From G965202665 sp965243835 (GTDB lineage: Bacteria > Actinomycetota > Acidimicrobiia > Spongiisociales > Spongiisociaceae): DNA of 64,000 bases. Shown here piece by piece: positions 1 to 8,770 of the stretch. The stretch covers positions 3,038,001-3,102,000 of the forward strand of contig OZ251578.1 in assembly GCA_965243835.1 (NCBI GenBank). Reading direction: 5' to 3'. Below the pieces are notes generated by a model. It was not told the DNA's origin and made no database searches. It was given only the letters and a program-made list of their open reading frames with translations. The first letter of the stretch is position 1. Each line of letters begins with the position of its first letter. The translations under genes were made by a program, and so were the position numbers.

Positions 1-473
1 CCCACGTCGGCCGTCATTCCCAGTCGGGTTTCCCGCACCGAGAAGACCGCTCCCTCCGCCGCCAGCCGCCAGTCGGCGGCGGTGATCAAGTCCAGTCCGC
101 CGCCGATGCAGTGCCCGTGAACGGCCGCGATCACAGGTTGCGGGATGCGGACGGCGGAGCTGACGGCGTGCTGGAATTGCTTGACCGTCTGATACAACGC
201 GAAGTTTTGCGCATACGGGTAGGCGGGGGTGCGCGGCGGGTTCAGCTCGTTGAACAGGGCCAGGTCCAGGCCGACCGTGAACGACGCCCCTCGGCCTTGC
301 AACACCACCGCCCGCACCGCCCGGTCCCCGCCCAAGTCGTCCATCACCCGGGGGAAGTCATTCCAGAAGTCGGCTCCCAAGGCGTTGCGCTTCTCCGGCC
401 GATTCAGCCACACCACGGCCACATAGTCGGAAACCTCCACCTCCAACACCGACGACCCGCCGCGTCCGCTCAT
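1..473 (-). CDS. Crotonase-family protein, ECH1-like dienoyl-CoA isomerase, C-terminus cut by window edge
   Basis: The frame opens at the ATG at 473 and runs off the left edge, leaving about 157 N-terminal residues. The crotonase fold is clear: a LNRPEKRNAL stretch near the N-terminus, the oxyanion-hole segment HGHCIGGGLDL, and RETRLGMTADVG. The acids in GLDL, RETRLG and TADVG line up with the three catalytic acids known in mammalian ECH1 (delta3,5-delta2,4-dienoyl-CoA isomerase), so an isomerase of unsaturated fatty-acid beta-oxidation is favoured over a plain enoyl-CoA hydratase. The start overlaps the stop of the nuclease gene upstream by one base (TGATG), so the two are probably translationally coupled, although their functions look unrelated. 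The missing C-terminus prevents a firmer call. Confidence 0.85.
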   Translation of the reverse strand, partial: MSGRGGSSVLEVEVSDYVAVVWLNRPEKRNALGADFWNDFPRVMDDLGGDRAVRAVVLQGRGASFTVGLDLALFNELNPPRTPAYPYAQNFALYQTVKQFQHAVSSAVRIPQPVIAAVHGHCIGGGLDLITAADWRLAAEGAVFSVRETRLGMTADV

Positions 474-1090
474 CACCCCTCCCCCCCGCCCGAAATCACC
501 CGGTTGAACCGATGAGGGTCATGCCAGTAGCACCCGATGCAGGTACCACGGTATTCCCCGTTGCCTTTGATCTGCGCCCGGGAATATCCGAGCTGGGTGG
601 CGTCGAACCTGAGGCCGGTTTCCCGGCAGGCCTTGCAGTGTTGGCGTTTGGCGCTGTTGGCCGCCTGTGAGAGAGGTTGAAAATCATCCATCGTTACCCG
701 TCCGGGGTCGGCAAGGCGCGGATCGTCCCGGCGACCGTCGCGGTGGTCCGCTTGTATCTGTTGGCCAATGGCCAGAACCGCACAGCGTTGCGCGCCGATT
801 TGATTCCGGATGTGATTGGGGATCGGCTTATTCACCGGCTGTTTTTTTCTGCCCTGTAGCTCGACCGCCGTAATTTTATTGGCTTCTTTATGCCGCACGA
901 CGTTGAAATGCTTGCTGAGCGTTCCGTCTTCGCGACACCAGTCACCGCCGTTTCCAAATTGCAACCGCGCGTATTTGCCCGTGAATTCGCTAACCGGAAC
1001 CTTGCGGGAGAAGCCTTCTTGGTCGGGGCGGGCCAGTTCCAAGAATAAGGCGGGTTTGGAATTGGGTCGCGGTTGATAATTTTCAGCCAT
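473..1090 (-). CDS. Putative HNH-type restriction endonuclease
   Basis: About 205 aa from the ATG at 1090 (a GTG at 1096 is an alternative). The middle of the protein reads like a beta-beta-alpha-Me (HNH) nuclease: an ADHRDGR strand with the candidate general-base His, then DFQPLSQAANSAKR with the conserved Asn position. This is embedded in a zinc-binding arrangement of two pairs, CKAC and CIGC, about 30 residues apart. It directly follows and overlaps the DNA methyltransferase gene by 8 nt, which is the usual layout of a type II restriction-modification pair. The recognition site cannot be deduced. The HNH assignment is motif reading, not a database match. Confidence 0.6.
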   Translation of the reverse strand: MAENYQPRPNSKPALFLELARPDQEGFSRKVPVSEFTGKYARLQFGNGGDWCREDGTLSKHFNVVRHKEANKITAVELQGRKKQPVNKPIPNHIRNQIGAQRCAVLAIGQQIQADHRDGRRDDPRLADPGRVTMDDFQPLSQAANSAKRQHCKACRETGLRFDATQLGYSRAQIKGNGEYRGTCIGCYWHDPHRFNRVISGGGEG

Positions 1091-1841
1091 GGACACGGCG
1101 GCGGGACTCCTCTACATAATGGCGGTCGATGTCGCCGCCGTAGAATTTTCGGCCAGATTCTACCGCCGCCACCGCGGTCGTGCCGGACCCTAGGAACGGG
1201 TCCACTATCAAATCGCCGGGGTTGCTGTGAACGTGTACCAGTTCGGTGAACAAATCCAGCGGTTTTTGGGTGGGGTGAATTCGGTTTCCGTTGTGGCGGG
1301 GGATGGGATACGCGTATACCCCTTTGTGGTATTCGGCGTGGAAAGTCGGTTTGCCGCCCTTGACGCCCGCTACCGCTATCTCGCGGCTGTTGGAAAGATA
1401 GGTGGACCGCATGTTCAAAGGCACGGGGTTGGTTTTCTCCCAGATCAGCAACCGCAACATTTTGAACCCGGCCGCGGTCATGGCCTCCGACAGGTGGGAA
1501 ATCTTCCAGAGGTCGTACCAGACGATGGCGGTTCCGCCTTTGCGCAAGGCGGCGAACATGCCCTGTGAAAGCGCATTCAGGTCGATGGCGGAATGATCCC
1601 ACCCGCCGAAGTCCATGCTGACCGCGAACCGCTCCACGCTGTTTTCGCCCACGTTGGCGAACCCGGTGGGGCGGCTGATGGCGTAGGGAGGGTCGGTAAG
1701 GATCAGGTCGGCCGCTCCGGGCGTCACCCCCCCCAGCAGATCGCGAAAATCGCCTTGCTTGATGAGAGCCTCCGTCCCCTGCGCCGCACCCTCCTGTGCC
1801 GTATCCAGGCGAAGAGATGGTACGGAAGCGGCGACGGTCAT
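1083..1841 (-). CDS. Site-specific DNA methyltransferase (N6-adenine/N4-cytosine, beta class)
   Basis: About 252 aa from the ATG at 1841, which has a purine-rich upstream stretch; an in-frame ATG at 1892 would add 17 residues. The catalytic motif IV DPPY (within ILTDPPYAISR) lies N-terminal to the SAM-binding motif I FLGSGTT near the C-terminus, an order that defines the beta class of the N6_N4_Mtase family. Its product should methylate adenine or cytosine in the site cut by the overlapping downstream nuclease and so protect host DNA. The ATG of the nuclease lies 8 nt inside this gene, so nuclease translation probably depends on methylase translation. Confidence 0.9.
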   Translation of the reverse strand: MTVAASVPSLRLDTAQEGAAQGTEALIKQGDFRDLLGGVTPGAADLILTDPPYAISRPTGFANVGENSVERFAVSMDFGGWDHSAIDLNALSQGMFAALRKGGTAIVWYDLWKISHLSEAMTAAGFKMLRLLIWEKTNPVPLNMRSTYLSNSREIAVAGVKGGKPTFHAEYHKGVYAYPIPRHNGNRIHPTQKPLDLFTELVHVHSNPGDLIVDPFLGSGTTAVAAVESGRKFYGGDIDRHYVEESRRRVHG

Positions 1842-1994
1842 CTTTTTCCCTTTCCCCGGTTTCGGCCCCAGCGTAGGGAAAGGGTGTGACATTTACGGCA
1901 TGCTTCCATGATGCCCGGTCCGGTAGGTCGGCGAGGCGGCATCATATTCGCAGGGTAATCCGCCGGCGGCGGACGGAGGCGGATTTTGACGTTG

Positions 1995-3014
1995 TTATCC
2001 GAAGAGGTTGCGGTGGGTTTTGATGGCGAACCGGTCGGTCATGCCCGCAACGTAGTCCACCGCCCGCACCAGATCCGACTCCGGTCCGGCGGACTCCTGC
2101 CTCCCGGCGTCGGGGATTTGATGCGGATGAGACTCGAAATGGCGCACCAGCTCCTGCACGATGGCGATGGCCCGCCTCCGTTCCGGCTCGTGTTCGGGGC
2201 GCAAGTACACCCGGGCGAACATAAAGTCGCGCAACTCGCCGAAGGCCTCCTCGATTTCCGGGTCCATGATCACCTCGCCCGCCTCCAACGACCCGTCCAC
2301 CACCGCGTGCACCATGGTGGTCACCCACTGGCCGTGCCGGTCGCCGAGCAGGGCCTGCACCCGGAACGGGATGTCCCGGTAGCTGATCAGTTCGGCGCGC
2401 ATGGCGTCCATCAGGTCGTGGGTCAGGTAGGCGATGCGGTCCGCGAACCGGCACAGCAGACCCTCCGGGGAGGCGGGCGGCGGTTCCACTTTCCAGGTGT
2501 GCGCCCGGATGCCGTCCAGGGTCTCCCACACCAGGTTGAGCGGTTCCAACACCGACAGCACCCGCACCGACTGTTCGGAATGGAGCCACCCGCCCGGCAC
2601 CAGTTCCGCCAAGGCGTCCTCCCCCACATGCCCGAACGGGGAGTGGCCGATGTCGTGCCCGAGGCAGATGGCCTCGGTCAAGGCCTCGTTCAATCCGAGG
2701 GCGGCCGCCATGGAACGGCCGATTTGCGCCACCTGCAAGGTATGGGTGAGTCGGGTGACGAAATGGTCGCCCTCCGGGTTGATGAACACTTGCGTCTTGT
2801 GGGCCAGGCGCCGGATGGCGTTGCTGTGGATGATGCGGTCCCGGTCCCGCTCGAAAGCGGTGCGCAACGGGTCCGGTTCCTCGGGCCGGGCCCGCCCCCG
2901 GGAATCGGTGGAGCGGGTGGCCAACTGGCCGAGCTCCCGGTACTCGGCGATCTCCCGGTCCAGCCGGTCGCTTTTCTTCAACGAATCCCAAGGTTTGGAT
3001 GTGCCGTTCGCCAC
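1995..3014 (-). CDS. dgt: Deoxyguanosinetriphosphate triphosphohydrolase (dGTPase-like, HD domain)
   Basis: 339 aa. An HD-superfamily phosphohydrolase with the metal-binding series RLTHTLQVAQIGR (first His), GHDIGHSPFGH (His-Asp pair plus second-shell His) and a later Asp in FADRIAYLTHD. The N-terminal RTAFERDRDRIIHSNAIRRL and HKTQVF are typical of the dNTPase subgroup, and the length matches the shorter actinobacterial dGTPase-like proteins. It hydrolyses dGTP (often other dNTPs) to the nucleoside and triphosphate and tunes dNTP pools. It is divergently oriented from the lacI-type gene; no operon partner is evident. Confidence 0.92.
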   Translation of the reverse strand: MANGTSKPWDSLKKSDRLDREIAEYRELGQLATRSTDSRGRARPEEPDPLRTAFERDRDRIIHSNAIRRLAHKTQVFINPEGDHFVTRLTHTLQVAQIGRSMAAALGLNEALTEAICLGHDIGHSPFGHVGEDALAELVPGGWLHSEQSVRVLSVLEPLNLVWETLDGIRAHTWKVEPPPASPEGLLCRFADRIAYLTHDLMDAMRAELISYRDIPFRVQALLGDRHGQWVTTMVHAVVDGSLEAGEVIMDPEIEEAFGELRDFMFARVYLRPEHEPERRRAIAIVQELVRHFESHPHQIPDAGRQESAGPESDLVRAVDYVAGMTDRFAIKTHRNLFG

Positions 3015-3086
3015 GGGTTTACAGATTAGCCGTTCACCGAAGCTAAGAATCCGGACACCGGTCCCGGCGCGGGCGGGCCCGGCAAT

Positions 3087-3115
3087 TTGACACTCTATGA
3101 AAGCGTATTCATAAT
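3087..3115 (+). promoter_or_regulatory. Promoter of the LacI-type regulator with embedded LacI-family operator
   Basis: A consensus -35 TTGACA (3087-3092) and a -10 CATAAT (3110-3115) are separated by 17 bp. Between and touching them lies TGAAAGCGTATTCA (3098-3111), a palindrome of form TGAAnnCGnnTTCA with the central CG typical of LacI-family operators. Occupancy would block RNA polymerase, so autorepression is inferred. I found no second copy of this palindrome before the other genes of the locus, so the regulator may act mainly on one long transcript. Confidence 0.75.
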
Positions 3116-3139
3116 ATGGACTATGAAAGGATGCAGGCC

Positions 3140-4168
3140 GTGAAAGGCGAGAACGCCCCCGTTCGTCACATTCGTCGCGCCACCTCGGTGGATGTGGCCC
3201 GTGCGGCCCGGGTTTCCCAGGCCACCGTTTCCCGCGCCTTTAACGCGCCGCACCGGGTCAACGTCGACAAGCGGGAGCGCGTTTACGAGTCCGCTTCCCA
3301 TTTGGGTTACGTTCCCAACGCCATCGGCCGCAGCCTCTCCCTCCAGTCCAGCCGGATCATCGCGGTGATGGTGCCCGCCGCCAGCGAGTACTACCAGAAC
3401 GCCCTGAGCGCCTTAGCCCGGCAAGTGATACCCCAGGATTATCAGCTGTTGCTGTTCGAGTCGTTCGCCACCGAACATTTAGAGGTCGTGCTCACCTCGG
3501 TTCTCCGCTACCACGTGGACGGGGTCATCGTGGCTTCCAGCCTGGTCCCGGTGGTGGAAGTGCAACCGCTGGTTGCGCAGGGGTTGCCGGTTCTGATGTT
3601 CAACCAGGAGGTCGAATCCGGGGAGGCGGCCTCGGTGAGCGTCGACAACGAGGGGGGGATGCGCCTTTTGGCCGACCATCTAATAGAAACCGGCCACCGG
3701 TCGGTTTGCTTCGTGGGCGGGATGCGCGACGCCCGCACCGACCAGGCACGCTACCGGGGGGCGTGCGAGAGGCTGGCGGATGCGGGAGTCGCCTGCCGGT
3801 ATTTGTTGGCCGGGGACTACTCCTACGAGGCGGGGCTGGCGGCGGTGGAAGGGTTGGCGGCGACGGGTGAATGGCCGGAGGCGGTGATGGCCGCCGGCGA
3901 CGCGGTGGCTTTTGGCGTGATGGACGGGTTGCGGGAAAGGGGGCTGTCGATACCGGATGACATTTCGGTCACCGGATTCGACGGCCTCCCCCAAGCGGCT
4001 TGGAACTCCTACCGGCTCACCACTATCGAACAGCCCATGGACGACCTGGCCCGGCTGGGGATGGAAACCTTGGTGGACCGCATGGAAAACCCGGAACCGA
4101 CCACCGCCGGTCACCAGCGTTTGTCCGGTCGGCTGGCGTTGCGGGACACGGTGGCGGAAAGGCGGTAG
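3140..4168 (+). CDS. LacI-family transcriptional regulator of the catabolic locus
   Basis: 342 aa from the GTG at 3140. ATGs at 3116 and 3131 are in frame, but the -10 box at 3110-3115 puts the transcript start near 3122, and GAAAGG at 3125-3130 is correctly spaced only for the GTG. The N-terminal helix-turn-helix (SVDVARAARVSQATVSRAFN) and the hinge are followed by a periplasmic-binding-protein-like effector domain ending with VTGFDGLPQA. Known family members bind sugars or related small molecules and repress transport and degradation genes. It is the first gene of a co-directional run that continues to about 14.4 kb, with only 4 nt to the next gene. Confidence 0.9.
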   Translation: MKGENAPVRHIRRATSVDVARAARVSQATVSRAFNAPHRVNVDKRERVYESASHLGYVPNAIGRSLSLQSSRIIAVMVPAASEYYQNALSALARQVIPQDYQLLLFESFATEHLEVVLTSVLRYHVDGVIVASSLVPVVEVQPLVAQGLPVLMFNQEVESGEAASVSVDNEGGMRLLADHLIETGHRSVCFVGGMRDARTDQARYRGACERLADAGVACRYLLAGDYSYEAGLAAVEGLAATGEWPEAVMAAGDAVAFGVMDGLRERGLSIPDDISVTGFDGLPQAAWNSYRLTTIEQPMDDLARLGMETLVDRMENPEPTTAGHQRLSGRLALRDTVAERR

Positions 4169-4172
4169 AAAG

Positions 4173-5372
4173 ATGGTCGCCGCCTATCGCGAACCGGACG
4201 TTTCCCTGGCCGCCGCCCGGCCCGAGGATCCGGTCTCGGCCGTTCCGGGGCGGGACATCGGCGAGTTCTTCGCCGACGACGGCAAGCGCCGCCAGGACAT
4301 CGACGGTTTTGAGGACGTATACGCCGACATCGTCCATTACATAATCCGTTGCACGCACCGTATCTGGGAAGAAGGCGGGATCGGTCTGCTGTACACCCAT
4401 TACGCCCACAACCTGCCCCTGCACACCAGCGAAGGCACAGTCTACGGGCGGGAGGCGGTGATCGCCTCCACGCAACGCACCCAAGCCGCCTATCCCGACC
4501 TGCGGCTGTACGGCGATGAAGTGGTATGGGCGCAGTACGGGGACTCCTACCACTCCTCCCATCGTCTCAACCATTCGGGCACCAACCTGGGCTGGTCGGT
4601 CTACGGGCCCCCCACCGGCCGCAAGTTTCGCCGCTTGGCCGTGGCCCACTGCGTGGTGCGCGACAACTTCATCGTGGAGGAGTGGCTGGCCCGCGACGAG
4701 TTGGCCCTGATCCGGGCCCTCGGGTTGGACGAAGTGGAACTGGCCCGCCGCCTGGGGGCGGCCGAGCGGGAAGCGGGGGGAGACCCCCGCCTGGTCCCGG
4801 CCGAGATCGCCCGCTTGCGCGGGCAGTTGCCGCCCTCGCCGACTCCGGAGGAAACGCCGGAGGGGATGGAACCGGCCGAGCACTTGGTGCGCACCATGTT
4901 CGGGCGGGTTTGGAACTGGCGCCGGTTGGACCTGATCGGGGACTTCTACAGCCCGACGGCGGTGGTGGAAACTTCCACCGCCCGCAAATTGCATGGCCCG
5001 CAGGCGGTGCGCCATAACCTTTTGGAGTGGCTGGGAGGGTTCAGCGACCTGGCCTTGACCGTATGCCACACGATGAGCAACCGGCGGGCGGGCGGGGTGA
5101 TGACCGCTGCCCGCTGGCGTCTGGACGGAACCCACGACGGCCCCGGTCGCTGGGGGGAGCCGACCGGACGGCGCATCAGCCTGCTGGGGTTCACCCATCA
5201 TCTGGTCGTCGACGACCGGATCAGCGCCGAGTGGACGGTGTTTGACGAATTCGCCCTGCTCAAGCAGATTCACGCCCCCGAGCCGTTGCTGGTCCCGGAT
5301 TCCGGGGCCCGGCCCCCGGAGCAAGTCCCGGAGGACCCGCTCCCCCCGGAGCCGGAGGTTGCCGATGAATGA
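4173..5372 (+). CDS. Tandem SnoaL-like (NTF2-fold, ester-cyclase-like) protein
   Basis: 399 aa. Two copies of an NTF2/SnoaL-like domain can be seen at roughly residues 50-185 and 230-375. The second carries a typical signature of this fold (LVRTMFGRVWNWRRLDLIGDFY, then HGPQAV, then FSDLALTV and a late FDEFALLKQI). A Pro/Glu-rich tail closes the protein. SnoaL-like proteins include polyketide cyclases and small-molecule isomerases or hydratases, but most are uncharacterised, so no reaction is assigned. The gene follows the regulator by 4 nt and overlaps the bicupin gene by 8 nt. Together with the genes at 10749 and 11842 it brings five such domains into one locus, which suggests a shared substrate class. 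Confidence 0.8.
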   Translation: MVAAYREPDVSLAAARPEDPVSAVPGRDIGEFFADDGKRRQDIDGFEDVYADIVHYIIRCTHRIWEEGGIGLLYTHYAHNLPLHTSEGTVYGREAVIASTQRTQAAYPDLRLYGDEVVWAQYGDSYHSSHRLNHSGTNLGWSVYGPPTGRKFRRLAVAHCVVRDNFIVEEWLARDELALIRALGLDEVELARRLGAAEREAGGDPRLVPAEIARLRGQLPPSPTPEETPEGMEPAEHLVRTMFGRVWNWRRLDLIGDFYSPTAVVETSTARKLHGPQAVRHNLLEWLGGFSDLALTVCHTMSNRRAGGVMTAARWRLDGTHDGPGRWGEPTGRRISLLGFTHHLVVDDRISAEWTVFDEFALLKQIHAPEPLLVPDSGARPPEQVPEDPLPPEPEVADE

Positions 5373-6492
5373 GCGGATTTTGACCCCGGCCGAGGCGGAC
5401 GCCCGCATCATTTCCCCTGCAGAGTTCGTGGCCGACGAGGAGGCTTTCGTGGATGTGCGACTGCCCGACTCGGCGGGCAAGGACAACTACGCCATAATCG
5501 GCCCGGGGGTTTCCCAGAATCCCGACCAGCATATCAACCTGACGGAGAAGCATGGATTCAACGTGGGGGCGGCGGGCGTGCCCGCGGGAGCGGTCAACAA
5601 CCAGCATTTGCATTTCACCGCCGAAGTGTTCGTTTCCACCAACGCCGAATGGGAGTTTCGCATCGGCTTGGACTGCGATCAGACGTTGCTCGCCCCGCCC
5701 GGTTCGGTGATCTCCGTTCCCACCTGGATTTTCCGGGGGTTTCGCAACCTCTCCGACGACTACGCAATGTTGTATGCGGTGCTGGGCGGGGACGACACCG
5801 GCGGCATCATCTGGTCCCCCAAAGTGTTGCAACAGGCGGCCCTCACCGGCCTTTATCTGCGTTTGGACAACACCCTGCTGGACACTGCCGCCGGGGACGA
5901 GCTGGACGGCGCCCCGTTGGTGGCTCCCATGTCGGAGGAGGACATTTCCGGTCTGCGCACCTACACCGACGCCGAACTGCGGGGCCGTCTGGTTACGCAG
6001 GAGGATTTGGCGTGGAGCGACCGGGCCCTGTTGGACTCCGTCCTGCCCGGCCACTCCTCGCAGTTGGCCCCGGTGCTGGGATGGGGGATGACCATGGATC
6101 GCGATCACGTACCGCCCATAATCAACCCGCACACGTTCAGCATTGAATGGCTGAAAGTCCCGGCCGGCAACCGGGTGGGGGCGCATCGACACGCCGACGC
6201 GCAGGTTCTGATGGCGGTGGAAGGCGAATGGACGATCACCTTTAACCGGGGGGAGGCGGCGGTGCGACGCCGCCTCAGCCCGCAAACCCTGGTGTCGGTT
6301 CCGCCCGGCGCGTGGCGCTCCCTGGAGGCGGCGGGGGGAGAGGGATTGATGCTGGTGGTGAACGGGGGCGACTCCCGCAACCTTTTGGAGTGGGATCCGG
6401 AAATAACGGAGGCGGCCCGTCGGGAGGGATGGGCGGTGGACGCCGGCGGATACGCGGCCCCGGAACGGGTGTTGCTCAGGCAGGCCCGATGA
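5365..6492 (+). CDS. Double-cupin protein
   Basis: 375 aa, starting at an ATG 8 nt inside the preceding gene. Two cupin barrels are visible. The first (about residues 60-150) has NNQHLHFTAEVFV and the closing PTWIFRGFRN. The second (about 255-345) has HRHADAQVLMAVEGEW and a late VPPGAW. The HxH metal ligands and following Glu/Gln positions suggest a metal-binding bicupin, a group that includes dioxygenases and sugar or acid isomerases. The enzyme activity is not predictable from the motifs. Tight overlap on both sides places it in the same transcript as the SnoaL-like and hydrolase genes. Confidence 0.8.
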   Translation: MNERILTPAEADARIISPAEFVADEEAFVDVRLPDSAGKDNYAIIGPGVSQNPDQHINLTEKHGFNVGAAGVPAGAVNNQHLHFTAEVFVSTNAEWEFRIGLDCDQTLLAPPGSVISVPTWIFRGFRNLSDDYAMLYAVLGGDDTGGIIWSPKVLQQAALTGLYLRLDNTLLDTAAGDELDGAPLVAPMSEEDISGLRTYTDAELRGRLVTQEDLAWSDRALLDSVLPGHSSQLAPVLGWGMTMDRDHVPPIINPHTFSIEWLKVPAGNRVGAHRHADAQVLMAVEGEWTITFNRGEAAVRRRLSPQTLVSVPPGAWRSLEAAGGEGLMLVVNGGDSRNLLEWDPEITEAARREGWAVDAGGYAAPERVLLRQAR

Positions 6493-7220
6493 TGAACCGT
6501 TTGCTGATGCTTCCCGGAACCTTGTGCGACCGGCGGCTGTTCGCCGGCCAGGCCCCCGCTTTGCGGGAGTCGGGTTGGGAGGTGATCATCGGGGACATGA
6601 CCCGCGACGACTCCATAGGCGGGATGGCGGAGCGGGCCTTGCGTTCGGCGGAGGGACCCTTCGCTTTGGCCGGGCTTTCGCTGGGCGGGGTGGCAGCGAT
6701 GGAAATTTGCCGGCGCGCTCCCGACCGGGTGACCGGGTTGGCCTTGTTGGACACCAATCATCATCCGGTCACCGACGCCCAACGCGCCGGATGGTTGCGG
6801 ATGGCGGCCTTGACGGAGCGGGGCCGGTTCGATCAGGTTGTGGGAGAGCTGGCGGGTTTGATGTCCGCCCGTCGGGATGAAGAGCACATTCGGAGTTTGA
6901 TCGACGATATGGCCCGGGCGGTGGGGCCGCGGTCCTTTTTGAAACAGAACGCCGCGCAGGACACCCGCTCCGACAACCGGACTACTTTGGCCGCCTTGGA
7001 GGTTCCCGCCTTGGTGCTGTGCGGTGAACGGGATGCGGTATGTCCGGTTTCCACCCACGAGGAAATGGCGGAACTGATCCCCGGCGCCGGGTTGTCGGTA
7101 GTGGAGGGGGCCGGACATTTGTCGACCATCGACCGTCCGCGGCAGGTGACGGAGGCCCTGCTGGAATGGACGAAGAAGATTCAATCCCCGGTTCCGGCGG
7201 CAGTCGGAGCCGGATACTGA
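6489..7220 (+). CDS. Alpha/beta-hydrolase
   Basis: 243 aa from the ATG at 6489 (ATGA overlap with the bicupin stop; an ATG at 6492 is equally possible). The nucleophile elbow GLSLGG, the acid in LCGERDAVCP and the His in GAGHLS form a complete Ser-Asp-His triad. There is an LPGTLCD oxyanion segment at the N-terminus. It probably cleaves an ester or lactone in the pathway encoded around it; the substrate is unknown. Confidence 0.85.
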   Translation: MMNRLLMLPGTLCDRRLFAGQAPALRESGWEVIIGDMTRDDSIGGMAERALRSAEGPFALAGLSLGGVAAMEICRRAPDRVTGLALLDTNHHPVTDAQRAGWLRMAALTERGRFDQVVGELAGLMSARRDEEHIRSLIDDMARAVGPRSFLKQNAAQDTRSDNRTTLAALEVPALVLCGERDAVCPVSTHEEMAELIPGAGLSVVEGAGHLSTIDRPRQVTEALLEWTKKIQSPVPAAVGAGY

Positions 7221-7230
7221 TAAGCAACAG

Positions 7231-7248
7231 GTCGCAATAGGTTGCGAC
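7231..7248. promoter_or_regulatory. Inverted repeat before the binding-protein gene
   Basis: GTCGCAA and TTGCGAC form a perfect 7-bp inverted repeat with the 4-nt loop TAGG, ending 6 nt before the AAAGGAGAG ribosome-binding site of the solute-binding-protein gene. It could be a regulator site or an mRNA hairpin that marks a processing point between hydrolase and transporter. No matching copy was seen elsewhere. Confidence 0.5.
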
Positions 7249-7268
7249 ACGAACAAAGGAGAGAACAA

Positions 7269-8756
7269 ATGAGGAACCTACGAGCCTTTCGGTTCTTGGG
7301 CTTGGCCTTGGCGCTTATGCTGATCGCCGCCGCTTGCGGCAGCGACGAGGCCGACCCGACGACCACCACCGCGGCGCCGGTAACCACCACGACCGCGGCC
7401 CCGACCACCACCACGGAGGCGGTGATGGACGACGACGGTATGGAGGAGACCACCACCACCACTACCGCCGCTACGACCACCACCGCCGCGCCGACGACGA
7501 CTACGACTACTGAGGCTCCGATGGTGATGGTGAGTGATGATTGCGCTATTAGCGCGCCGGATGGTGCGGTGACTATTAATATGATCGGTTGGACTTTCGA
7601 TATTATGGAGTTCTATGCTGATGAGTTGGAGAAGTGCAACGGTGAGAACGTGGAGGTGAATACGCAGTTGTTGCAGTATCAGGACGCGCGGGATCAGATG
7701 TTGTTGGATTTGACTTCGGGCGGTACTTCCGCTTATGAGATTGTGCATGGGGCCAACGGTGAGATTTCCGAGTTCGGGTCGCAGGGGCTGGTGGTCCGGT
7801 TGAACGACTTGGTGGAGAAGTACTGGGACGAGTACAACCTGGGGGATATTTCCCAGACGGCTTGGGACGGTGCTACTTTCGATGGCGGTATTTACGGTGT
7901 GCCGGTGGTGTCCAACACGCAGCATTTGATGTACCGGCCGGATTTGTATGAGAAGTACGGTTTGTCGGTGCCCGCCAGCTACGATGATGTTATCAATTCG
8001 TGTAATGTTATGCGGGATGAGGCTTCCATTGATTTGCCGTTTGTGATGAATTTGCATGCCGGTTCCGCGTGGGATGTGTGGTTCTTGCACTTCTTCCGGG
8101 GTTTCGGAGGCGGAAATTATCTGAATCCGGATAATACTCCGGCGGTGAACAGCCCGGAGGGTGTGGCCGCGGTGGCTAAGATCAAAGAGGTGATTGACGC
8201 TTGCATGGGGGCGCAGGGTCTTACTTATGATTACAACGCGGTGCAGTTGGGTTTGCAGACCGGCGGGGTGGCTTCTTCCACGTTGTGGGCCAGCCGGGCG
8301 GCGGCTATGGACAACCCGGATGAGTCGGATTTCGTGGGCGGGATTGAGTTCGCGGTGGCTCCTTCCCCGATGCCGGGGGGTCCGGCGGGGGCTTCCGCTT
8401 GGAATGATTTCTTGATGATTCCGGCCAGCACCGATGTTGATCCGGAGATTATTTTCCAGATCATCATGGAATCCACCGACGCCGAAAGCCAGCTGGGCGC
8501 GGCGGAGGTGGGTATTCCCACCCGCGATTCGGCGGCTAACGCCGGCGTCGGGGGGCGTTATCTGCCCGCGGCTGCGGAGTCGGTGGCCAACGGGATCGGG
8601 ATCTTCGCTCCTAATCCGGCGGTTCGGTTGATGCGGAACGCTTTGGGCAACCAACTCCCGCTGGTGGGAACCGGTGAGAAAACCCCCGAGCAGGCATTAA
8701 GCGACGCCGTAGACGAATACCTGGTTGAAGCGAGAGCCCAGGAGTTCGTTTCCTAG
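7269..8756 (+). CDS. ABC-transporter solute-binding lipoprotein (sugar type)
   Basis: 495 aa. The ATG at 7269 is preceded by AAAGGAGAG. A lipoprotein signal with lipobox IAAAC puts the lipidated Cys at residue 23. It is followed by a long Thr/Ala/Pro linker (repeats of TTTTAAP type) that displaces the domain from the membrane, and then a family 1 extracellular solute-binding domain. Two permease genes follow, so it captures the substrate for import. The segment from about 7520 to 8420 uses many T-ending codons (GAT, GGT, ATT) unlike the C-ending neighbours. The substrate is probably a polyol or sugar-like compound, inferred only from family and context. Confidence 0.9.
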   Translation: MRNLRAFRFLGLALALMLIAAACGSDEADPTTTTAAPVTTTTAAPTTTTEAVMDDDGMEETTTTTTAATTTTAAPTTTTTTEAPMVMVSDDCAISAPDGAVTINMIGWTFDIMEFYADELEKCNGENVEVNTQLLQYQDARDQMLLDLTSGGTSAYEIVHGANGEISEFGSQGLVVRLNDLVEKYWDEYNLGDISQTAWDGATFDGGIYGVPVVSNTQHLMYRPDLYEKYGLSVPASYDDVINSCNVMRDEASIDLPFVMNLHAGSAWDVWFLHFFRGFGGGNYLNPDNTPAVNSPEGVAAVAKIKEVIDACMGAQGLTYDYNAVQLGLQTGGVASSTLWASRAAAMDNPDESDFVGGIEFAVAPSPMPGGPAGASAWNDFLMIPASTDVDPEIIFQIIMESTDAESQLGAAEVGIPTRDSAANAGVGGRYLPAAAESVANGIGIFAPNPAVRLMRNALGNQLPLVGTGEKTPEQALSDAVDEYLVEARAQEFVS

Positions 8757-8770
8757 TAGGCAACCGGGAT

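Noticed and set aside
1986..3029. Long plus-strand frame antisense to dgt, and similar long antisense frames elsewhere
   Set aside because: These are high-GC shadows of well-supported genes, His/Arg/Pro-rich and without motifs or ribosome-binding sites.
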